17,549 nucleotides of DNA, taken from Planctomycetia bacterium. GTDB taxonomy: Bacteria > Planctomycetota > Planctomycetia > Pirellulales > UBA1268. Where the stretch lies: positions 1-17,549 of the forward strand of contig RFPF01000036.1 of NCBI GenBank assembly GCA_009926295.1, given 5' to 3'. Below the pieces are notes generated by a model. The model did no database searches. It was not told the origin of the DNA and saw only the letters and a program-made list of their open reading frames with translations. The translations under genes were made by a program, and so were the position numbers. Shown here piece by piece: positions 1-8,617 of this stretch. The number at the start of each line of letters is the position of its first letter. Position 1 is the first letter of the stretch.

Positions 1-1015
1 ATTTGTGGTCGTGGCAGCGGCAGCACTCGAACGTGAGGCCGAGGAACGCCGTGCCGAACGTCGTCACCCGGTCGTTCACGTAGTTGACGCGGTATTCCTC
101 CTCGACGGAGCCGCCCTCGCTCTCCTGTTGATGCAGCCGGTTGAACGCCGTGGCCAACACCTGCTCGTCGGTGGCATTCGGCAGAAGATCGCCCGCCACC
201 TGCCAGAGCGTGAACTTGTCCCACGGCAGGTTGTCATTGAATGCCTTGATCACCCAGTCGCGCCACGGCCACATGTCGGGCCGCGGCCGATCGACCTGGA
301 AGCCGTAGCTGTCGGAGTAGCGGGCGAGGTCCATCCAGTCGGTAGCCATCCGCTCGCCGTAGCGCGGGCTCGCGAGCAGCCGGTCGAGCAGTTTTTCGTA
401 GGCATCGGGTGCCGAGTCGGCGACGAACGCTTCAACTTCGGCGGGCGTGGGCGGAAGGCCGGTGATGTCGAACGAGACGCGACGGATGAGCGTGCGGCGA
501 TCGGCCTCGGGCTGGAGCGCGAGCCCCCGCTTCGCGAGCTTCTCCGAGACGATCGCATCGATTGCACCCGAGCCGTGCGCGGCTTCGGGCTTCACCGGCG
601 TCACGAACGCCCAGTGCGGCTCGTACTTCGCCCCCTCGGCGATCCATCGCTTGAGCGTCGCGACCTGCTCGTCGGACAGCCGGCCGATCTTGGCGTGCGG
701 CGGCGGCATGACGGCGTCGGGATCGTCCGACACGATCCGGGCGACGAGTTCGCTTTCGTCGATCTTCTCCGGCACGATCGCCCGGGCTCCGCTGTCGAGC
801 TCGGCCGTCGCCAGGTCAAAGGTGTCGAGCCGCAGGCCAGCCTGCCGGTTGGCATTGTCAGGGCCGTGACAGGCGAAGCAGTTGTCGGAAAGGATCGGCC
901 GAATGTCTCGATTGAACGATAGCCGGGCGGGCGTCGCTGCCGCACTGGCGTTATGGAGGAAGGCGAGGACGAGCGCAACCGACGCCGACGCAAAGATACG
1001 TTTCGAGCAACCCAT
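1..1015 (-). CDS. Planctomycete cytochrome-c (PSCyt1) / DUF1549 protein, 3' part outside window
   Basis: The frame is open from an ATG at 1015 to the window edge, giving 338 visible residues. A signal peptide covers about residues 1-26 (MGCSKR, then a hydrophobic stretch ending ASAAA). A c-type haem motif CFACH follows at residues 46-50, inside a segment like the PSCyt1 domain, which continues to the MPPPHAKIG stretch. From about residue 140 the sequence is DUF1549-like, with VSFDITGLPPTP, and it ends at the family signature CCRCHDHK, which holds a second CxxCH at 331-335. These proteins are usually 800-1100 residues with a C-terminal DUF1553, so roughly a third is visible. They are exported and abundant in Planctomycetes; their function is poorly defined. 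The start is supported by GAGGA nine bases upstream. It lies 197 bases after the propeller gene on the same strand, so cotranscription is possible. Confidence 0.92.
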   Translation of the reverse strand, partial: MGCSKRIFASASVALVLAFLHNASAAATPARLSFNRDIRPILSDNCFACHGPDNANRQAGLRLDTFDLATAELDSGARAIVPEKIDESELVARIVSDDPDAVMPPPHAKIGRLSDEQVATLKRWIAEGAKYEPHWAFVTPVKPEAAHGSGAIDAIVSEKLAKRGLALQPEADRRTLIRRVSFDITGLPPTPAEVEAFVADSAPDAYEKLLDRLLASPRYGERMATDWMDLARYSDSYGFQVDRPRPDMWPWRDWVIKAFNDNLPWDKFTLWQVAGDLLPNATDEQVLATAFNRLHQQESEGGSVEEEYRVNYVNDRVTTFGTAFLGLTFECCRCHDHK

Positions 1016-1105
1016 GCACGCAAGTCCTCGAGAGGTCCTGTGAGGGTCACCCGCGTCGCCGATTCAGGACGGGACGCCCGAATCGCGGACCGTTGAGGTC
1101 GATCG

Positions 1106-1142
1106 GCGGGAGCGGAAGAGGCCCGGAACGCCTTGCTCCCGC
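1106..1142. other. Intergenic hairpin between the propeller and cytochrome genes
   Basis: GCGGGAGC at 1106-1113 pairs perfectly with GCTCCCGC at 1135-1142. The 21-base interior can fold again through an AGGC/GCCT pairing. It lies in the 197-base gap between the two minus-strand genes. No T-run follows on the minus strand, so it is not a classical intrinsic terminator. It may act as a processing, attenuation or mRNA-stabilising structure. The rest of this gap shows nothing I recognise. Confidence 0.4.
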
Positions 1143-1212
1143 TCTTCGATTTTACTCACAGCGGCAGCTTCCGCCACAGCGGTTTCCGCCGAGGGATCAG
1201 GCATTTCGTCGT

Positions 1213-2514
1213 TCAGTCCCCCTTGATCGCATAGAGCGCGTCGTAGGACCTTACGTAGAGGGTGCCGTCGGAGACGATGAGCGACGCTGTGATCGCCTCG
1301 CCGCCGAAATCGATCGTGTCGAGCTGCTCGAACGTGCGGCCGGGCTGCACGACTGTCACCCAGCCGTCGTTCGAGCCGTAGTAAATCCGCCCGTCGGCGA
1401 GGAGCGGGCTCGTCCGGTGCTGGCCGGTGTGGGTTCGCTCCAGGTAGACGTCTTTGCCCGTCTCGAGATCAACGCACTGCAGCTTGCCGTCCTTGTGGAG
1501 CAGGTAGACGAGGCCGTTGGCTACGAGCGGGATGCTCACGTCCGGCGTGAGCGGATTGATCCACTTCACGACCGCCGCCTTGCCCGTGCAGTCGCCGGCG
1601 AGGTCGTCGCTGACGCGTAGTGCGATCGTTGGCCCGCCCTTGCACGTCGGCACGATGATCGTGCCCGGCACGCAGCAGGGGGAGGCGACGAGCCGGAACG
1701 TCTTGTCGTGCGGCTTGGGGTTCGTGTCGGTCGGGCCATTCAAGCCCCCGAATCGCCACAGTTCCTTGCCGTCAGCGAGGGCGTGGCCGGTGATGCAGTC
1801 GGCCCCGTGCACCACGAGAAACTCGCGGCCGCCGTGGCGGTAGAGAACGGGCGACGCGTAGGAATGCTTGCACTCGAACTGGGCGTTCGTGACCCGATCC
1901 ACTTCCCACACGGTCTTGCCCGTCTTCTTGTCGAGACGGATCACTTTGCCGGTGCGGGTGTCGTCGGCCCCGTGGATGAGCTGCAGGTAGAGGGAGTCGC
2001 CGTCGAGGACGGGCGTGCTTGTCATCCCGAACTGGATATCGATCTTCCCAAACCGGTCGTTGACATCCGTCTTCCACACCTGGGCGCCGTCGACCGTGTA
2101 GCAGGCGAGGATGCCGGTGCCGAAAAACACCCACACGTGCTCGCCGTCGGTGCAGGGGGAGGGGGAAGCCGAATTGCCCTCGCCGGCCCGGGCGTCTTGA
2201 TTACCGCCGCCAACCTTTTGTTTCCAGAGAATCGCCCCGTCCTTCGTGCTCACGCTCACAAGTACGAGGTCGTCGCCCTCGTTGCTGGTGAGAAAGATTC
2301 GCTCACCCCACACGCAGGGCGTGGCCCCCGCGCGGCCTGGGAGGGGCGTCCGCCAGGCCACGTGTTTCGTTTTCGACCAGCCCTCGGGAATGCCGTGTTC
2401 GGTCGAGATCCCATCGTTCCGCGGCCCCCGCCACTGCGGCCAGTGCTCAGCCCGGGCGGCGTGCATCGCTGCCAAGGACACCACACCGACGATGAGCAAT
2501 CGCACGGCTTTCAT
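1213..2514 (-). CDS. Exported PQQ-like beta-propeller repeat protein
   Basis: The 433-residue product starts with a clear signal peptide (MKAVRLLIVG, cleavage likely after AARA near residue 22). The mature protein begins EHWPQWRGPRNDG, the hallmark start of planctomycete PQQ-like propeller proteins. The body is a series of propeller blades with motifs such as KDGAILWKQ, VDGAQVWKT, KKTGKTVWEV, ADGKELWRF and LETGKDVYL. Proteins of this fold act as scaffolds or, with bound PQQ, as alcohol or sugar dehydrogenases. I see no dehydrogenase signature or haem motif, so enzymatic activity is not supported. The start is backed by GAGGTG four bases before the ATG. It follows dgoD by 24 bases, which suggests one transcript. 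It is probably periplasmic or bound to the cell surface. Confidence 0.92.
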   Translation of the reverse strand: MKAVRLLIVGVVSLAAMHAARAEHWPQWRGPRNDGISTEHGIPEGWSKTKHVAWRTPLPGRAGATPCVWGERIFLTSNEGDDLVLVSVSTKDGAILWKQKVGGGNQDARAGEGNSASPSPCTDGEHVWVFFGTGILACYTVDGAQVWKTDVNDRFGKIDIQFGMTSTPVLDGDSLYLQLIHGADDTRTGKVIRLDKKTGKTVWEVDRVTNAQFECKHSYASPVLYRHGGREFLVVHGADCITGHALADGKELWRFGGLNGPTDTNPKPHDKTFRLVASPCCVPGTIIVPTCKGGPTIALRVSDDLAGDCTGKAAVVKWINPLTPDVSIPLVANGLVYLLHKDGKLQCVDLETGKDVYLERTHTGQHRTSPLLADGRIYYGSNDGWVTVVQPGRTFEQLDTIDFGGEAITASLIVSDGTLYVRSYDALYAIKGD

Positions 2515-2538
2515 CTCACACCTCGTTCCTGATGGTGG

Positions 2539-3687
2539 TCACCACTCCGCGAAACTACCGTCCGCGTGCCGCCAGACGGGGTTGCGCCAGCGGTGGCCGA
2601 CGGCCGCCCGCTCGCGCACGTAGTCCTCGTTGACCTCGATCCCGAGCCCCGGGCCGTCCGGAATGCTCACAAATCCGTCGGCATACGCGAACGCCCCTGG
2701 GTTCTTCACGTAGTCGAGCAGGTCGTTGCCCTGGTTGTAGTGGATGCCGAGGCTCTGCTCCTGGATGAAGGCGTTGTAGCACACGGCGTCGAGTTGGAGG
2801 TTGGCCGCCAACGCGATCGGCCCCAGCGGGCAGTGGAACGCCACGGCGACGTCATACGCTTCGGCCATGGCGGCGATTTTCCGGGTCTCCGTGATGCCGC
2901 CCGCGTGCGACGGGTCGGGCTGAAGAATGTCGACGTGGCCGGCCTCCAGGATCGGCTTGAAATCCCACCGCGAGCAGAGCCGCTCGCCGAGCGCGATCGG
3001 GGCGCTCGTGAACGGGGCGATCTCGGCGAGCGCCTCGGCATGCTCGCTGAGCACGGGCTCCTCAATGAACATGAGGCGGAATGGCTCGAGTTCCTTCACC
3101 AGCACCTTCGCCATCGGCCGATGCACGCGGCCGTGGAAGTCGACACCGATGCCGAAGTGCGGCCCGAGGGCCTCGCGGATCGCCGCCACGTTCGCGATCA
3201 CGCGATCGACCTTGTCGACCGTATCCACGAATTGCAGCTCCTCGCAGGCGTTCATCTTGATCGCCGTGAACCCGCGGGCGGCCCGCTCCCGGGCCTGGGC
3301 CGCGGTGTCGGCCGGACGGTCGCCGCCGACCCACGAGTAGACGCGGATCCGGTCGCGCACCCTGCCGCCCAGCAGCTGATGGACCGGCACGCCGAGTACC
3401 TTGCCCTTGATGTCCCAGAGGGCCTGGTCGATGCCGGCGAGCGCGCTCATGTGGATCGCCCCGCCGCGATAAAAGCCGCCGCGGTAGAGCACCGTCCAGT
3501 GGTCCTCGATGTGGGCCGGATCCTTGCCGATGAGGTAATCCGCGAGTTCATCGACGGCCGCCGCCACCGTGTGGGCCCGCCCTTCGACGACCGGCTCACC
3601 CCAGCCCGTGACCCCGGCGTCGGTCTCCACCTTGAGGAAACACCAGCGGGGCGGCACGATGAACGTCGTGAGTTTCGTGATCTTCAT
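2539..3687 (-). CDS. dgoD: D-galactonate dehydratase (enolase superfamily)
   Basis: This enzyme dehydrates D-galactonate to 2-keto-3-deoxygalactonate in the cytoplasm (EC 4.2.1.6). The 382-residue product matches the length of E. coli DgoD and resembles it throughout as I remember that sequence: start MKITK, YSWVGGDRPAD, and WRNP.WRH..GS.AEW at the end. Expected catalytic residues are in place: metal ligands D183, E209 and E235, and acid/base residues H185 (VDFHGR), H285 (FHCPLGP) and E310 (IQEQS). The reading frame stays open upstream to 4434, but that part is antisense to the gluconokinase. I chose the ATG at 3687 because it reproduces the family N-terminus. No strong Shine-Dalgarno sequence is visible. 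It heads a probable operon with the propeller gene. Kinase and aldolase genes for the later steps are not in the window. The related mandelate-racemase-fold acid-sugar dehydratases are the main alternative. Confidence 0.93.
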   Translation of the reverse strand: MKITKLTTFIVPPRWCFLKVETDAGVTGWGEPVVEGRAHTVAAAVDELADYLIGKDPAHIEDHWTVLYRGGFYRGGAIHMSALAGIDQALWDIKGKVLGVPVHQLLGGRVRDRIRVYSWVGGDRPADTAAQARERAARGFTAIKMNACEELQFVDTVDKVDRVIANVAAIREALGPHFGIGVDFHGRVHRPMAKVLVKELEPFRLMFIEEPVLSEHAEALAEIAPFTSAPIALGERLCSRWDFKPILEAGHVDILQPDPSHAGGITETRKIAAMAEAYDVAVAFHCPLGPIALAANLQLDAVCYNAFIQEQSLGIHYNQGNDLLDYVKNPGAFAYADGFVSIPDGPGLGIEVNEDYVRERAAVGHRWRNPVWRHADGSFAEW

Positions 3688-3712
3688 GAGTTTGATCGCG
3701 AGTATGCGTCTG

Positions 3713-3719
3713 TACGGTA
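3713..3719. promoter_or_regulatory. Overlapping divergent -10-like elements between dgoD and gntK
   Basis: The plus strand reads TACGGT at 3713-3718 and the minus strand reads TACCGT at 3719-3714, so two TAnnnT hexamers share five bases. The minus element would start dgoD transcription with a leader of about 20 bases. The plus element would give gntK a leader of about 50 bases. No good -35 is seen. This is inferred from the motif found upstream of other genes in the window. Confidence 0.35.
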
Positions 3720-3726
3720 ACGAAAG

Positions 3727-3745
3727 CCCGAAGCGCAAGCGAGGG
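3727..3745 (+). repeat. Planctomycete-type intergenic element (one copy here)
   Basis: CCCGAAGCGCAAGCGAGGG lies in the leader of gntK. It can fold imperfectly (outer CCC/GGG, inner GC/GC around a GCAA tetraloop). I remember near-identical elements scattered between genes in Rhodopirellula-like genomes, where they read as SPKRKRG in short spurious ORFs. I saw only this copy in the window, so its repeat status rests on memory. Confidence 0.5.
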
Positions 3746-3774
3746 TCGGCCGCATGCCCGGCCCGGGAGCGAGC

Positions 3775-4278
3775 ATGAAACCGGTGGTCGTCCTGATGGG
3801 CGTGTGCGGCTCCGGGAAAACCGAGGTCGGCCGGCGGCTCGCTGCCCGGATGGGGTGCGACTTCCTCGACGGCGACGATTTTCATCCGCCCGAGAACGTG
3901 GCGAAGATGCAGTCGGGCACCCCGCTCACCGATGCTGACCGCTGGCCCTGGCTCGACCGGCTTGCCGCGGAGATCGGCGGGCGGCGCGAGGCCGGCGGCG
4001 GGGCTGTCGTCGCCTGCTCGGCCCTCGCCCGGCGCTACCGCGACCGTCTGGGGCTCGCTCGCCCTGGCATCGTGCTCGTGCATCTCGACGGCAGCCGAGA
4101 CCTGCTCGCGACGAGGCTCGCGGCCCGGCAGGGCCACTTCATGCCTCCCGGCCTCCTCGACAGCCAACTCGCCACGCTCGAGCGGCCAACGACCGACGAG
4201 CACGCGATCGTCGTGGATGTGTCGAATCCGCCAGACACGATCGCAGCCCGGATTTCTCAGGAGCTCCACGATCGCTGA
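3775..4278 (+). CDS. gntK: Gluconokinase (GntK-type)
   Basis: This cytoplasmic kinase phosphorylates gluconate with ATP to 6-phosphogluconate (EC 2.7.1.12), which feeds the pentose-phosphate or Entner-Doudoroff route. The 167-residue product fits the family. It has a Walker A loop GVCGSGKT at residues 9-16 and the diagnostic FLDGDDFHPPENVAKM block followed by GTPLTDADRWPWL. Later come ACSALARRYRDRL and a LAARQGHFMPPGLLDSQLATLE segment typical of gluconokinases. I chose the ATG at 3775 over the upstream one at 3754: GGGAG lies five bases before it, and MKPVVVLMG is the normal family start. It diverges from dgoD, so both may serve sugar-acid use. Its 3' end faces truB with only seven bases between stops, leaving no room for a terminator. 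Confidence 0.92.
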   Translation: MKPVVVLMGVCGSGKTEVGRRLAARMGCDFLDGDDFHPPENVAKMQSGTPLTDADRWPWLDRLAAEIGGRREAGGGAVVACSALARRYRDRLGLARPGIVLVHLDGSRDLLATRLAARQGHFMPPGLLDSQLATLERPTTDEHAIVVDVSNPPDTIAARISQELHDR

Positions 4279-4285
4279 AAAGCGC

Positions 4286-5167
4286 TTACCCCGCCCCACG
4301 AAAGTTGGGACGCAGCCGATACCGTCCCGACTCGTGCCGCTGGAGGATGCCGACAAGATGTTCCGACCCGTCGCACGCCGCCACCGCCCGAGCGGGTGCG
4401 AAAGCGCAGTCGAGAAGGCCGCCGCGGACGGCATGGTCGAGTTGATCTCCCGCGAGGCTCATCCGCGGCAGGTGGGCGACGGCGGCGAGCGGCTCGAGCA
4501 GGGCACGACGGACCGACTCGGGAGTAACCTGGTCGAGCGGCAGGGAACCGGCCGATGAAAACGGGCCCACCGCGGTGCGCACGAGCGACTCCATGACGGC
4601 CGTCGTTCCGAGGGAGGCGGCCAAGTCGCGGCCGATCGCCCGCACGAACGTACCCGACGAGCAGACGATGTCGACGCCAAGCCTCGGCCACTCGTAGGCC
4701 GTGATCACCAGCCGGTCGATCCGCACCGGCTTCGGCACGAGCACGACCTCACGCCCCTTCCGTGCGAGCGCGTAGGCCCGCCTGCCATCGACGTGGACGG
4801 CCGAGTAGTCGCAGGGCCGCTGAAGGATGTCGCCGCAAAAGGCGGGCAGCGCCGCCTCGATCTCGGCCCGCGTCGGCCGCGATGCCTGTTCCTCCACCGT
4901 AACCTGCGTCTCGAGATCGTCGGACGGGCTCGACCGGCCGAGGAGAAATACCGCCACATAGTGCTTCGGGAGTTGGTGGACGAAATCGACGAGCTTCGTG
5001 GCATGGCCGACGCACACGACGACCACGCCCGTGGCCAGCGGGTCGAGCGTGCCCGCGTGCCCCACCGCCTTTGTGCCGAACGCCCTGGCCGCCACGTCCA
5101 CCACGCGGCGCGACGTGACGCCCGCGGGCTTGTCCACGGCGAGGACGCCGCTTATGTCGTGGTGCAT
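4286..5167 (-). CDS. truB: tRNA pseudouridine(55) synthase TruB
   Basis: TruB converts uridine 55 of the tRNA T-loop to pseudouridine (EC 5.4.99.25). The 293-residue product starts near GVLAVDKPAGVTS, the usual TruB N-terminus. It carries the catalytic-aspartate motif GHAGTLDPLATGVV, with D42 as nucleophile. Further family blocks are VHQLPKHYVAVFLLG, the SAVHVDGRRAYALARKG segment and SSGTFVRAIGRDLA, followed by a short C-terminal region. The block usually written QxPPxYSAxK reads QRPCDYSAVH here, which departs at the second proline and at the lysine. The start overlaps the end of the upstream prpD-like gene by 16 bases and has no clear Shine-Dalgarno, so translational coupling is likely. In many bacteria truB sits with infB and rbfA, but not here. 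Confidence 0.95.
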   Translation of the reverse strand: MHHDISGVLAVDKPAGVTSRRVVDVAARAFGTKAVGHAGTLDPLATGVVVVCVGHATKLVDFVHQLPKHYVAVFLLGRSSPSDDLETQVTVEEQASRPTRAEIEAALPAFCGDILQRPCDYSAVHVDGRRAYALARKGREVVLVPKPVRIDRLVITAYEWPRLGVDIVCSSGTFVRAIGRDLAASLGTTAVMESLVRTAVGPFSSAGSLPLDQVTPESVRRALLEPLAAVAHLPRMSLAGDQLDHAVRGGLLDCAFAPARAVAACDGSEHLVGILQRHESGRYRLRPNFRGAG

Positions 5168-6708
5168 CGGATCGGAAATGCGTAGAGCTCGGCGACCTCG
5201 GCGGGCGACTTGCCGGCGAGGCTCATCCTTCGTCGCAGCCCCTGCGGGTCGTCCACCGCGACCCCGACGAGACGATCGAACTTGAGATCGACCACCGCGG
5301 CCGTGCGGGCTGCGTCGGACCGGGCGTGACCGAGCGGAAACGTCACGAGCCCTCCGCCGAGTGCGCCGAGGGTCGCATGCATCACGGTGACGCTCGTGGG
5401 GATGCCCTCCGGATACTTCGCGTCGTAGTCCGGGCCGCCATGCTCGATCTCCATCCGCTCGATCAGCCTTGCGATCGCAGGATCACGAATCGCGGCATCG
5501 GAGTAGTCATCGGGCAGAAGCATGAGCGACTCCCAGCCGAGCGGTGTGCCGCGGGCGTGCGCCGCGCTCGCCTTGAGCAATGTCTTCGCGAGGATGTAGG
5601 GGAGCGAGTGATCCGCCGACTGACGCGTCGAGGGCGCACGCTTCGCGGGGTCGGCGATGATCGAGTAGGCCGGCTCGTAGATGGCTACCCGGATGCTCTG
5701 GATCGCATCGAGATCGCCCGCGAGCGCGGGCCGGGCGGCGAAGAGATCGACGAGCGATTGAAGAGCCCCTGCCGACTGGTGCTCGTAGAGCCCGAGCTTG
5801 AAGTGCATCGCGTGAATCGCGAAGGCGTCGCCTCGCACGCCCAGCTCCAGGTCGAACGGGCTTTCGCCGGCAGGGCAGGGCTCGTTGAGGCGATAGATCG
5901 CGAGCGGATTGCGAAACACGTCGCGCGGGCCGATAAACCCGGCGAGGGCCCGCTGCGCGCTCTTCACTGCCGCCTCGGCGGCGAGCGCGGCGGATGCACC
6001 CTTCGAGTCGGAGAGTTGGTGACCGGCGCGGATCGCCCTGAATGGCACGTAGTGTGCCACCACCATCCCGATCGCCGACTCGACCTCGTCTTCCGTGCCG
6101 CCAAGCGCCGTCGCGTAGGCGGCCGCGCTCGCCACGGCCCCGTGATGCACGTGATCGATCGAGTATTTGCGCAGCGCAAACACCTCGGCGAGTCGGCCGC
6201 GGATCTCGTCGATGAGGAGCATCACGCGGAGCGTGGCGTCACCGTCGAGCCCCGCCTCACGGGCGGCCGCGAGGGCCACTGGATAATAGTCGTTGTGGCC
6301 GAACTCGCCGGCCGTGCGGCCCTTCGCGGCGTCGAACCCAAAATTCGTGCCGTTGGAGTCCCACTCGCGCACGGCCGATGCATTCGCCGCGACCGCCTTC
6401 TCGATCGCACACGGCTGCGACGAGCCGAGGCAGATCCCGCCGCGGGAGCCGGCGGCCGGGGGCGACGCGAGCGCCTCGCGGCGCAGGATCGTAGGAGCAT
6501 TCGCCCCGAGCGCGACGGCCGACACGCCGCAGCCCACGCTGTCGAGATGAAAACGCTCGAGCAGGGCGAGCGTGGCGGGGCCGATCGGCTCCGGCCGCCT
6601 TAGGAACTCGATGCAATAACGGGCCAAACCCCTGGCCTGGTTCGTGGAGCGGGCCAGCAGCGCCGTGGTTCCGCACGCGGGCGGAACGGGGGTGTGGGGA
6701 CGGGCCAT
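5152..6708 (-). CDS. MmgE/PrpD family protein
   Basis: The family includes 2-methylcitrate dehydratase and cis-aconitate decarboxylase; the substrate here cannot be assigned. With the ATG at 6708 the product has 518 residues, longer than E. coli PrpD (about 480). The alpha-helical N-terminal domain (YCIEFL.RPEPIGPATLALLERFHLDSVGCGV) and the family core are visible. REWDSNG at 114-120 probably holds the active aspartate. GHNDYYPVALAAA starts at 137, where relatives have HPS or HPG. SDSKGASAALAAEAAV from 233 probably contains the active lysine (K236). A 16-residue stretch after D117 (about 121-136) looks like an insertion. An alternative ATG at 6732 would add MPSVYPDG and overlap the kinase gene. 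I prefer 6708 because a TAnnnT element ends six bases before it. It overlaps truB downstream. Confidence 0.9.
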   Translation of the reverse strand: MARPHTPVPPACGTTALLARSTNQARGLARYCIEFLRRPEPIGPATLALLERFHLDSVGCGVSAVALGANAPTILRREALASPPAAGSRGGICLGSSQPCAIEKAVAANASAVREWDSNGTNFGFDAAKGRTAGEFGHNDYYPVALAAAREAGLDGDATLRVMLLIDEIRGRLAEVFALRKYSIDHVHHGAVASAAAYATALGGTEDEVESAIGMVVAHYVPFRAIRAGHQLSDSKGASAALAAEAAVKSAQRALAGFIGPRDVFRNPLAIYRLNEPCPAGESPFDLELGVRGDAFAIHAMHFKLGLYEHQSAGALQSLVDLFAARPALAGDLDAIQSIRVAIYEPAYSIIADPAKRAPSTRQSADHSLPYILAKTLLKASAAHARGTPLGWESLMLLPDDYSDAAIRDPAIARLIERMEIEHGGPDYDAKYPEGIPTSVTVMHATLGALGGGLVTFPLGHARSDAARTAAVVDLKFDRLVGVAVDDPQGLRRRMSLAGKSPAEVAELYAFPIRCTTT

Positions 6709-6714
6709 GCCGTC

Positions 6715-6720
6715 AGGATA
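6715..6720 (-). promoter_or_regulatory. Candidate -10 element TATCCT for the prpD-like gene
   Basis: On the minus strand TATCCT is followed by GACGGC and then the ATG at 6708. Transcription would start at or within a base or two of the start codon. No Shine-Dalgarno and no good -35 are seen. It shares the central TA with the kinase -10 on the other strand. Confidence 0.5.
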
Positions 6721-6724
6721 CACT
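6719..6724 (+). promoter_or_regulatory. Candidate -10 element TACACT for the kinase gene
   Basis: TACACT is followed by GACGGC and the kinase ATG at 6731, the same geometry as for the divergent gene. The same hexamer occurs upstream of the endonuclease gene (same 6-base gap) and of malQ. No Shine-Dalgarno or clear -35 is present, so a leaderless mRNA is inferred. Confidence 0.5.
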
Positions 6725-6730
6725 GACGGC

Positions 6731-8613
<1,883 letters not shown>

Positions 8614-8617
<4 letters not shown>

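Noticed and set aside
2531..2546. A small palindrome (GTGGT/ACCAC) at the dgoD stop, considered as a terminator or operator.
   Set aside because: The stem is five bases with a one-base centre and no T-run, and the next gene starts 24 bases on, apparently in the same operon.
4279..4287. The palindrome AAGCGCTT between the gntK and truB stops as a terminator.
   Set aside because: It is only 8 bases with no loop and no T-run; the 7-base gap is too short for a convincing terminator.
3688..4434. A 249-codon N-terminal extension of dgoD, which the open frame would allow.
   Set aside because: The extension is antisense to gluconokinase, and the 382-residue form matches DgoD in length and first residues.
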